This document shows positions 55,561-64,000 of a DNA stretch of 64,000 nucleotides, piece by piece. Within the stretch, counting starts at the first letter, position 1. Each line of letters begins with the position of its first letter. The DNA lies in assembly GCA_963585895.1 (NCBI GenBank), contig OY757904.1, forward strand, positions 65,084,961 through 65,148,960, given 5' to 3'. Source of the DNA: Sepioteuthis lessoniana (Eukaryota > Mollusca > Cephalopoda > Myopsida > Loliginidae). A model generated the notes under the pieces. The model ran no database searches. It was not told where the DNA came from and worked only from the letters and a program-made list of their open reading frames with translations. Both the position numbers and the translations under genes were made by a program.

Positions 55561-56590
55561 TTGGAAGGATAAAAAAGTATCGAGACTAAAGGTAAATATA
55601 CATCTAATCGAAAATGTATAGAATTCAGCTTTATTTTTTTTTTTTTCAAATTGATTGAGAATTATGTAGGCAAATGGATTGTCATTTTCTTGTTTTTTCG
55701 ATACGTAAAAAAAATAGTTGTCTTACTACTTTTAGATCACGTCTTCTGCTTTAATCACCTTCTATCTCTCTCTTTATCTTTCTCTCTTTCACCATCTTTT
55801 TCTCCCTCTATAACTCTTCTCTCTCTCTCTCTCTCTTATATTTATTCCTATATGTGCATATGCAAATGTGTGCATAAGAGTATATTTTCAGTGTATGTTG
55901 TATCAATGCATTTCTCCTTAACACCAGAGTATTTAGGAATGTGATTATATGAAATCTTATTTTACAAATGTATGACTCTCAATGTTTGCAAAATTTCACC
56001 TGCTCCTTGATTAAAATGCTAGAAACGTGGTGACATTCTTGCATAATCTGATAGCTAAGGATGTGTTGTACTTTTCACGTTTTCTCAGGAAACTCTGGCT
56101 GCGTTATGCCAAGAATATGTGAATTCTAGATTAACCTCAGTGAAACATATAAAAATAAAAGCCAAAAGAGTGAATAAATTAACCTCTACTGTCACCTCAG
56201 TCAACATGTGTAAGCCATCAAGAAAGACGGTTAACGGTGTGCAATGAATTCCAAAGGTTCCAATGTTACTTATATTACTCCATCTGTTACTGCATATAAC
56301 AGGTACAGAGTTTGTATCTATTTCATGTTTTTTTCTCGTAATGTAGCCTGCAAGAAACGTTTTAAGATTACAGATCTTTTGTTCAACAAGTATGTTATGA
56401 ATAAGTTCGTGTTGCCTTTGTAATGTCATCGACTTTATTCTGCTGGTGATCAGTTCATATGAGTTAATTGAATTTCTACTTACAACTATTTGTAGTAATG
56501 TATAATCATAATGAATGAATATACATGGAAGAAGAATGAACATAACACTTTTTTTATGAAAATATATATCTCACAATTTATTCTTGAAAA
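55560..56590. other. no gene recognised; one unassigned 152-codon frame
   Basis: A minus-strand frame at 56085-56543 runs 152 codons without a stop and includes TLQRQHELIHNILVEQKICN and FGIHCTPLTVFLDGLHM. I do not recognise it. Neither flank suggests splicing or a promoter. It could be chance, an exon, or part of an unknown repeat. TC-rich runs lie at 55.76-55.84 kb. Confidence 0.3.
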
Positions 56591-56594
56591 GGGT

Positions 56595-56990
56595 TGAGGC
56601 TTCTGTGTTGTGAGAGACGTACGAACGGAGAGTGATAAAGACAAACTGCAATATTGACCGATAACTTTCTTTTTCTTTTTATCATACCACGCAGTGTTAT
56701 TTTCAAGGCCCCACTTAGAACTTTTTCTGCTTCTCAGCAGGAAGTACTCAAACGGGGGTCGCTGTGGGCAACCGCCCCTAGGGAGTTCTCTCCGTGACAG
56801 TAAGCTTGGTCTGACCTAAGAATCACACTGATTCCAACTAAATCGGACCCTCACGTGGCATCTGCATATATCATTCCATAACGCCCACGAAATCTTATCT
56901 ACCCTGCGACTTCTTCAATTATTGACATGAGTACATTCTGTTCAGAGAAATCTCTGATTGACAGCTCAATCAAGAGTCAATATGCGACAG
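56595..56990. mobile_element. two-copy unknown element with inverted ends, copy 2
   Basis: Uninterrupted counterpart of 48450-48968. GCAATATTGACC (56648-56659) is inverted relative to GTCAATATGC (56976-56985). It is longer between CTGTGGGCAACCGCC and CATCTGCATATATC than copy 1. No coding capacity seen. Confidence 0.6.
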
Positions 56991-57294
56991 TAAGTGCACA
57001 ATATCAGGTTTTGTCCCTAATGTCCTAATAACAGCAAGGATTTGGAGGTGGGGTAGTATAAATCAACTCAAAACTTTGAAAGCTATTCTAAATATAAAAT
57101 AAGGTGACCTTTCAATATATTTAAAGAATCCTTCATATGGTTTAAGAAATGGGGATATAATTATTTGTTTATTCGAAACAAAATTCAACTGAAAAATATC
57201 TTGCAAACATTTTGCAATCAAAAAGTTTTAATTTTAATGATATGAAAGTAATATTTCAATTTATTATCATATATATTAACTTTATCTATCTATA

Positions 57295-57299
<5 letters not shown>

Positions 57300-57325
<26 letters not shown>

Positions 57326-57353
57326 CTCAATTTATATATATATATATATATAC

Positions 57354-57390
<37 letters not shown>

Positions 57391-57392
57391 CA
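57300..57392. repeat. (TC)n, (TA)n, (TG)n compound microsatellites
   Basis: Two TA runs separated by CTCAATT, then TG units, at the left edge of the Tc1-like element. Confidence 0.9.
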
Positions 57393-58490
57393 CACTAACG
57401 GTCAAAAGTATTTGGCCTCTCTTAAAGCTTTTATTTTTATTCTAAAAAGAGTTATTTTGATTAAAAAACCCACACTATAATGCTTTTATTTTTTATACTA
57501 TATACAAGTTTTCCTGACACGCATTGCATATGAATTAAACAAAAACAAAAACAAAAAAAAAACAAAAGCACGAAGAAAACTTCTTAAACCTTAGATTCAT
57601 AAAAATGACCCACTTTGGCAGCAATCACTGCTTAACACATTTTCGGCATTCATTTCACCGAAAACTTGAGATAGATGGAAATTAGTACTGCCAATCTTTC
57701 CAGCAAGCGTTACTATAAGTGAGTACAGATCCCTGACCTCCAAGCCGCTTTCCGGAGGAGATCACGCAACACCACTGAGCTGTGATAACCGCTTTAATTC
57801 AGGTTGCTCTTCACCCGGTGTAAATCCCTAAAGTGAAATTGGCCTAAGCCCCTCATTCCATTGCAGAAACTCCTTCATGATTCACGGTTGGTATGATACA
57901 GGAGATTGTACCAACACTTCGTCGGACATAGATCCACCTATTTGATCCTAAGATCTAGAACTTTGATTCGTCAGTACACTCGACTTAATTTCACGGCTTG
58001 ATTTCCCACGCGTGTTACGCTGGAGTCTTTTAACATTGTTTTGCTTCCTCAACCGTGGTTTCTTGACAGCAATTCTTCCACATAAACAAGCCTCAAAGAT
58101 TATTCTCACAGTGGATGTTGACATATTTTTTTCACGACATTTCTTCAGTTGTGCAGTAACGCTTGAAGCAGTCAGCTTACTTTCGGGCAAGCTGGTGACT
58201 GATGAAATTGTCCAGCACCTTGGTAAAAATGGGAGGATCTGCAAGTAATAATTCAACATAAAATAGTCGAATGTGAATTCAAATGGTGGTATGATGTAAC
58301 TTTTGGAAAATATTTTAGCCACGCTCAGTGGTAAAGAAAACAAATATATTCAATGCATCAAAAGACTTGTAGTTAGTATAATAAAGAAAAAACTTTATAA
58401 CTTATTTCATTAAAAATAACACTTTTAGGGTCATAGACATGGATTTTTTAGGGTAGTCCGAACAAATAGCTTTGACAGGTAGTATATATA
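57393..58490 (-). mobile_element. Tc1-like DNA transposon relic
   Basis: The minus-strand frame 57948-58343 contains SSVTAQLKKCREKNMSTST then LCGRIAVKKPRLRKQNNVKR and LTNQSS. These correspond to the Tc1 transposase helix-turn-helix end, the GLxGRxAxKKPLL box and the segment leading to WTDESKF. The first catalytic Asp reads Asn here. The C-terminal part (57.6-57.9 kb) is out of frame and decayed. The left end GTCAAAAGTATTTGGCC is imperfectly inverted at the right (GGAC...AAATAGCTTTGAC). Non-functional. Confidence 0.75.
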
Positions 58491-58497
58491 TACACAA

Positions 58498-58499
<2 letters not shown>

Positions 58500-58568
<69 letters not shown>
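58500..58568. repeat. (TA)n microsatellite
   Basis: Two TA runs joined by TTTATA, directly beside the Tc1-like right end. Confidence 0.95.
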
Positions 58569-58569
<1 letters not shown>

Positions 58570-58571
<2 letters not shown>

Positions 58572-59170
58572 GTGTAGCGGATAATTGAATGAATGATTGC
58601 ATTAAAATCGTTTTTATAAATTTATATATTACTTGTTTAAACTGAGCGATTGGTTTACTGAAAAACAGAAGTAGAAAACCTTTTCTTGAAAGCAAATATA
58701 ATATCAGTTAGAACGTAGATATTTTTAATTGAAATAGTTAATATATCTGCCATGAAGTATAGCAGTAATTATTAGTTTGAAATAATGGCCTACATTTTGT
58801 GTGCGAACAACATACTTGCGTGAAAGAGTAAATGCATTTACGTCGTAACTTAATCGTTGCTGCTGCTGGAATTTTTATCAACAGGTTGATATTTTTAATT
58901 CGGTAAAAATGTAAACATTCGTTTAATTTAAGAAAACTTAAAGGAAGATGAAATCAAATGTATTTTTGAAGGAAAAGAATTGAATCTTCCATGTAAATTA
59001 ATAAATTGAAAGGCTGAGTTTGCACGGCATACGGAAGAAATATTTATTCCTTCACTGTTATTTAATATTCAGTTTATCTCAAAAATAAATTAAAAAACGA
59101 TGATTAATCTATGGTTTTAATAGGCTAAGAAATTGTATTTTTATATTCTTGGAGAGAAAGGATTATTTGA
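58570..59170. other. no gene recognised
   Basis: AT-rich, no supported feature. Confidence 0.4.
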
Positions 59171-59174
59171 ATTA

Positions 59175-60038
59175 CGTGGTGAGTTCAATAAGTTTATAGA
59201 CTGTTTTTGTACAGGCATTTACAATTGGCGTAGACTCTTAAAAATTCAGTAGGTTATTGCTACACATCTTATGAGGTGACTGACAAATGTTTATGATTTC
59301 AGGCTCAAATGGACAGCTACAGAAGGAATTGGAATACACTCTACTAAAGCCTGATTTTCACTGCTGGTGAATTTCAAAAATGCATTCTGGACGTGAGGAC
59401 ACTTTAGAAGAATGATATGCAATACAATTCTGTTTTCAACTTGGAAAAATGCCACAGAAACCTATGGAATGCTTCAGACAGCTATTGGACCATCTTGCAT
59501 GAATCGATCATGAGTATTTGAGTGGCATAATAGATTCAAGGAAGGCATGGAGTCTGTGAGGGATGATGAGAGGTGTGGAGGAGTAGGGAAGTCAATACAC
59601 CAGAGTTAATTGGCGAAAGGGTTAGGGTTACTGTGTTAAGGTTTTAAGGGAGTTCAGGTAGAGATTCCGTCAAATAGGGTCAGTGGCATTTCCACCAGGA
59701 CAATGCACTAGTCTACAACTCTATCCTTATCACAGACTATTTGAGCAAGATGGGCATCAAGACAGTTCCTCACCGTCCCAATTATCCACACCTTGTTCCC
59801 TGAGACTTTTGGTTATACCGTAAGCAAAGAGGATGTCGTTATGAGACAATTGATGAGATGAAAGAGGCTGTGACGAAAGTCATTGACACGCTCACACAAA
59901 AGGACTTCCTGTTGGAACGGTACAAAGGGTGCATTGCAGCCGGAGGAGATTACTTCGAAGGGGACTTAAGTTTCATGTGTGTACCATCAATAAAAGTGCC
60001 CATACAAAAAAATCTGGAAACTTATTCAATGATCCTTC
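59175..60038 (+). mobile_element. internally deleted mariner-like element, copy b
   Basis: The N-terminal half reads FQLGKNATETYGMLQTAIG then VFEWHNRFKEGMESVRDDER (helix-turn-helix region). The C-terminal frame 59858-60061 reads [36 protein letters not shown]. Between them, most of the DDD catalytic core is missing; the HFHQDNA region follows directly after a GGGTTA repeat, in shifted frames. Terminal inverted repeats share AATAAGTTT..AGA, with TA next to both ends. DNA transposon, not competent. Confidence 0.82.
59619..59630. repeat. telomere-like (GGGTTA)n in mariner copy b
   Basis: GGGTTAGGGTTA, two units, at the deleted middle of the element. Confidence 0.9.
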
Positions 60039-60039
60039 T

Positions 60040-60426
60040 ATCTTTGGTTTTGATCCTTTAGATTTTTCCGGCAAATCAAATATAATCGCTTGCGAATAAT
60101 CTCAAAAGTGAAAATTAGTGCAAATACACCGATTAGTCAAAAATTACAAAAATGCAAAAAAACAAAAAAAAAAAAAAAATAAAGTTTCTGAAGGCTATTT
60201 TTTGTGCCAAAAGTAATACTCTTTTTATTGTGGAACTGCGTTAAGTTCACACACACACACACACACACACACATGGATAGATAGATAGATAGATTTAAGG
60301 CTGTTGTAATTATATTATCTTATAATATATTACAAAACAAAAATATCATACACCGAAAAAATTCAGAAATTTTCTAATTTAATAACTGCCAAAATCTATT
60401 TCAATTTTTCTGATGAAATTTGTTAA

Positions 60427-60457
<31 letters not shown>

Positions 60458-60482
60458 TGTTCTGATAAATTTTGTAAATCTC

Positions 60483-60523
<41 letters not shown>

Positions 60524-61220
60524 TAGATAATGTAGTATACCGTGGAATCATTTACCCAAAAGAAAATGTAAAGGATAGAAAAAGTTATATAGGGATTTCT
60601 TCGACGAAATGGAAGTCTAGATACTCTAATCATATTTGTTCCTTTATCGCATGAACATCTGAAAAACCAAAGAGCCCTATCTAAGCAATTTCGGTGTTTG
60701 AAAATTAAAGGTTTGACCCCTGAGATTCAATTGAACATATTGAAAAAGTCGAATACTCCAAAATTCTTTGATTGTAGATGTAATCTTGGCAAGAAGAAAA
60801 AATACAAATACTGATATACCCAGACCTGAAAAATTATCAAATCAGCGATGTGAATTAATAGCTAGATATAGACATTGGAATAAATGTAAACTACAGACAA
60901 ATATAATAGAAAATGTTTAATTAACCAAAAAATAGGATCAATTTGAGGTGAAATGAATAAAATAAAAGAATGGGAAGATACCATGTGATGTGTACGTACT
61001 TTTCAATGGAAAGGTAACTGAATTAATAGGCACGAATATAAAATTTGAGTTTAAAATTTAAAACTTTAATTTTAAGCTTTGAATTTAATTTAAGATAAGC
61101 ATTACTGCAATCCTTACGTAAGGTTATTAAGGAATGTTGTACTTCCCTAAATTATTATTGAATCTGGAGTTTTATGCTGAAATGTATGTAGAATTTAAAA
61201 ATTTAAAAACAATTAATATA
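60040..61220. other. no gene recognised; several microsatellites
   Basis: AT-rich. (CA)n with (GATA)n at 60247-60293, (TC)n(TA)n at 60428-60458, and (TA)n at 60484-60520. Nothing coding. Confidence 0.45.
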
Positions 61221-61249
61221 CTGTGATTTCAACCGGTAATAAAAAAAGA

Positions 61250-61460
61250 AAAACCAGGAGTGGGCAAAATGGGGAGGAAACTATTCACTCCTCTTCTACC
61301 CTCTCCCACACTTCCTTTCTGTGTCTATTCTGGCTGTATTTATCTTATCCATCACATCTGAAGAAATCCTGTTACTTTTGGTGTTATTGATTCACATCAA
61401 TACCCATAACAGGATGGAAATAAATTTATAATCCTAATGTGACTGGTTTTTGTTTTTCTT
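61250..61460 (+). repeat. two-copy dispersed repeat with conserved hairpin, copy 2
   Basis: Counterpart of 45120-45310. TCCTGTTA (61367-61374) can pair with TAACAGGA (61407-61414). GGAAATAAATTTATAATCC follows. Confidence 0.6.
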
Positions 61461-61601
61461 TAAGAAATTATTGCTCTGTGATATCAGTTACATTGAGTTC
61501 TTAACCAGGAAAATTTAAATGTTCATATTAGATGGGTTTTTTTTATCCTGACGGAATTATTCCCATTCCCGACTCCAGTTTAACTGCACTGAATGATACA
61601 C

Positions 61602-61603
61602 AA

Positions 61604-61661
<58 letters not shown>
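61602..61661. repeat. (CA)n(TA)n compound microsatellite at mariner end
   Basis: CA units, then about 19 TA units running directly into the mariner inverted repeat. Confidence 0.95.
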
Positions 61662-61665
<4 letters not shown>

Positions 61666-62550
61666 GGATCATTAAAAAAAGTTTCCAGATTTTATACAAA
61701 CTGGCACTTTTATTGAGAGTACACAGTTGAATCTCTAATCCCCTTCGAAGTAATCTCCCCCGGCTGCAATGCCCTTGTTGTACCGTTCTAACAACTTCTG
61801 GAACGCACCATGGAAGTCCTCTTGTGTGAGCGTGTCAATGATCTTTGTCACAGCCTCTTTCATCTCCTCCATAGTCTCATAACGACAGCCTCTGAGCTTA
61901 GGGAAAAAACAAAAGTCACAGGAAGCAAGGTCTGGACTGTGGGGAGGTTGTGGAACTGTGTTGATGCCCATCTTGGTCAAATAGTCAGTGACAAGGATAG
62001 AGTTGTGGACTGATGCATTGTCCGGGTGGAAATGCCACTAACCCGATTTGAAGAATGCTGGCCTCTTCCAACGGAACCTTTTCCTGAACTCCCTTAAAAC
62101 CTCAACATCGTAACCCTAACCCTAACCCTTTGGCCAATCAACTCTAGTGTATTGACTTCCTTACACCTCTCACACCTCTCATCCTCCCTCACAGACTCCC
62201 TGCCTTCCTTGAATCTCTCATGCTACTCAAAAACTAATTGTCGATTCATGCAAGATGGTCCAATAGCAGTTTTAAGCATTTCATACGTTTCTGTGGAATT
62301 TTTTCCAAGTCTAAAACATAATTTTATTGCTTATCCTTTTTCCTCACGTCCAGATTGCATTTTTGAAATTCACCAGCTGTGACAATCAGGCTTTAGTAAC
62401 GTGTATTCCAATTCCTTCAGTAGCTGATCATTTGAATTTGATGCCATCTCATAAAATGTATAGCAATAACATACTGAATTTTCAAGAGTCTACGCCAATT
62501 TTAAATGCCTGTACAAAATATAAGTCTGGAAACTTATTGAATTCACCACG
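61662..62550 (-). mobile_element. internally deleted mariner-like element, copy c (best preserved)
   Basis: The minus frame 61735-61980 reads TKMGINTVPQPPHSPDLASCDFCFFPKLRGC (transposase C-terminus with the third catalytic Asp in SPDL) and [27 protein letters not shown]. The N-terminal region lies at about 62.15-62.40 kb. The middle is missing and holds a TAACCC repeat. The ends carry inverted AAGTTTCCAGA motifs; the right end CACG|TATA and the left TA array show insertion at TA. Confidence 0.85.
62111..62129. repeat. telomere-like (TAACCC)n in mariner copy c
   Basis: TAACCCTAACCCTAACCCT, about three units, in the same relative place as in copies a and b. Confidence 0.92.
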
Positions 62551-62575
62551 TATATATATATATATATATATATAT
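62551..62575. repeat. (TA)n microsatellite at mariner end
   Basis: TA run begins at the mariner end. Confidence 0.9.
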
Positions 62576-62579
62576 AAAT

Positions 62580-63090
62580 GCAAATTTATTCCGCATGTTT
62601 TAGCTCAATCATCAAAGGCTCCACATTATACCAAATACTTAATGAAATTTATCAAAGTGCATAGTAGAATATATGCAAGTACAAATAGCATTTATCACAG
62701 TCAAATGTTATATATTTGTAATAATGAAGTGTAAAGGACTTTTTAATATGCAATTGTCCTGTCTTCATTTGTGATTTTATTTTTTATTTTCATATAAAAA
62801 AGTTATAATTTCGTGCATCTCCTTTATGATAGAATCAAAAATCATTTTAATTTGACTTAGTTTTAAACAAAGCCTGAAATGTTCAATTATTGGTCAGACA
62901 TTTTCATTACCTTTTCAATATATAGACGACTTTGTGAGTAAACAGACACGAAATGGGAAGTTAAGAATTAAATGTTCTATGACGATTATTATGGCCCCTG
63001 AACACAAAAATAAATCAATGAAAAAAGGGTAACAACACACTTGTACATGATAATATGTGGTATTTGTCGTCGGTTATATAGAGATTTTTT
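62580..63090. other. no gene recognised
   Basis: AT-rich, no supported feature. Confidence 0.4.
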
Positions 63091-63094
63091 TTGT

Positions 63095-63592
63095 GGCATA
63101 GGCTTTCGATCATATGGAAATCAAAACTGACCGATAAAATGAAACGCAGTTTCTTCCAGGCTGCGGTCGTGTCGATACTGCTGTATGGATGCACTACTTG
63201 GACGCTGACTAAACGGTTGGAGAAAAAGCTCGACGGCAATTATACAAGAATGTTGCGAACAATATTGAACAGGTCCAGGCATCAACACCCCACACGACGC
63301 CAACTGTACGGCCACCTACCACCTATCACGAAAACTATACAAGCTAGACGAACCAGACATGCCGGACACTGTTGGAGAAGCAAAGACGACATCGTAAGTG
63401 ATGTGCTCTTGTGGACCCCCGCATATGGCCAACCAAAAGCAGGACGACCAGCTCGAACATTCATACAGCAGCTATGTGATGATACGGGATGTAACCCCGA
63501 AGACCTGCCAAAGGCGATGAATGATAGGGAGACGTGGAGAGAGAGGGTCAGGGATATCCGTGCTAGCAGCACGTCATGATGATGATGGTATG
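63095..63592 (+). mobile_element. RTE-like LINE, 5'-truncated 3' fragment (0.5 kb)
   Basis: Starts at RLSIIWKSKLTDKMKRSFFQ. The 162-codon frame 63091-63579 runs uninterrupted through TRHAGHCWRSKDDIVSDVLL and AGRPARTFIQQLCDDTGC to the stop, then a TGATGATGAT tail. It has only the C-terminal region and no catalytic residues. Confidence 0.9.
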
Positions 63593-63713
63593 CATATAAA
63601 GACTGAAACAAAAATCATTTAAATAAATTTTATGATAGCAAATTTAAACCTATGTTGGTAAGAGATGTTACATCGAAACGTGGGAACTACAGGTAAAATA
63701 TATGTATATATAC

Positions 63714-63714
<1 letters not shown>

Positions 63715-63749
<35 letters not shown>

Positions 63750-63760
63750 ATGTGTGTGTG
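63715..63760. repeat. (TA)n to (TG)n compound microsatellite
   Basis: ATATATACATA followed by about 16 TG units, interrupted near the end. Confidence 0.95.
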
Positions 63761-64000
63761 AATGTCTTTGTGGTAGTCTGTTTTTATGGTAGTAATAATA
63801 CAAATAATATTACTAACCACATTAGTATTATTAACTCTTGTGCAATAGGCGTAGAATAATCGTATAAAAAACAGTAGGTTATAGATTATATGCTTGTAAC
63901 TGAGGTTTTGTAACACAAATTACAAATGTGAATAAAAGCGTGGATATGTGCATAATTCATATTGATAGGTTTAAACTAAAAATACAAACTAATTTTTTTT
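63760..64000. other. no gene recognised
   Basis: AT-rich window end. Confidence 0.4.

Noticed and set aside
62111-62129. Telomere or internal telomeric site
   Set aside because: Only two to three hexamers, always at the same position within mariner copies.
1-64000. A new multi-gene system such as a defence island or biosynthetic cluster
   Set aside because: No host genes, operon-like arrangement or enzyme families other than transposon proteins were found; the window consists of repeats and AT-rich sequence.

Overview
This is a eukaryotic, AT-rich, gene-poor window that looks like intergenic or intronic DNA of a cephalopod, most likely an octopus. The inference rests on three things. First, its LINE proteins (an RTE-like reverse transcriptase ending in HAGHCWRS...AGRPARTYIQQLC, an R2/R4-type element with YMDD and a restriction-like endonuclease, and a GC-rich Tx1-like element) match families I know as abundant in octopus genomes. 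Second, it carries several tRNA-derived SINE families. Third, it is very dense in (TA)n, (CA)n and (GA)n microsatellites. I found no host protein-coding gene, rRNA, functional tRNA gene or CRISPR array. Exons of a host gene with very long introns could still be hidden here.

Layout. 1-4.4 kb: microsatellites, SINE pieces and a degenerate ~80-bp tandem array. 4.4-8.1 kb: minus-strand head-to-tail fragments of an R2/R4-type LINE; its reverse transcriptase region holds a 13-copy, 51-bp minisatellite. 8.4-9.5 kb: a composite dispersed repeat. 9.5-16 kb: TA arrays, SINEs whose 3' ends abut TA arrays, and an internally deleted mariner. 17.5-19.3 kb: a small tRNA-like SINE and a probable solo LTR. 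20.5-25.1 kb: more of the composite repeat, a second R2/R4-type copy and a SINE. 25.2-27.7 kb: a GC-rich Tx1-like LINE with an internal deletion. 28-32 kb: mostly unassigned. 32.6-38.6 kb: a truncated RTE and the longest R2/R4-type copy, with tandem 3' fragments. 39-43 kb: local duplications and the composite repeat. 45.3-47.6 kb: an RTE copy with an uninterrupted 735-codon reverse transcriptase frame. 48.5-57 kb: a two-copy element with inverted ends, one copy carrying a young SINE, plus nested SINEs and another RTE fragment. 57.4-62.6 kb: a Tc1-like relic and two more internally deleted mariners. 63.1-63.6 kb: a last RTE 3' end.

The window is best read as layers of transposon insertions. 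LINE copies are 5'-truncated in the way expected of target-primed reverse transcription. SINEs carry target-site duplications. Mariners sit at TA, often inside (TA)n arrays. The most unusual items are the minisatellite grown from 17 codons of a LINE reverse transcriptase, the telomere-like hexamers shared by all three mariners at their deleted middle, a short tRNA-like SINE with a perfect 17-bp duplication, and a dispersed element made of a unique head plus a degenerate minisatellite.
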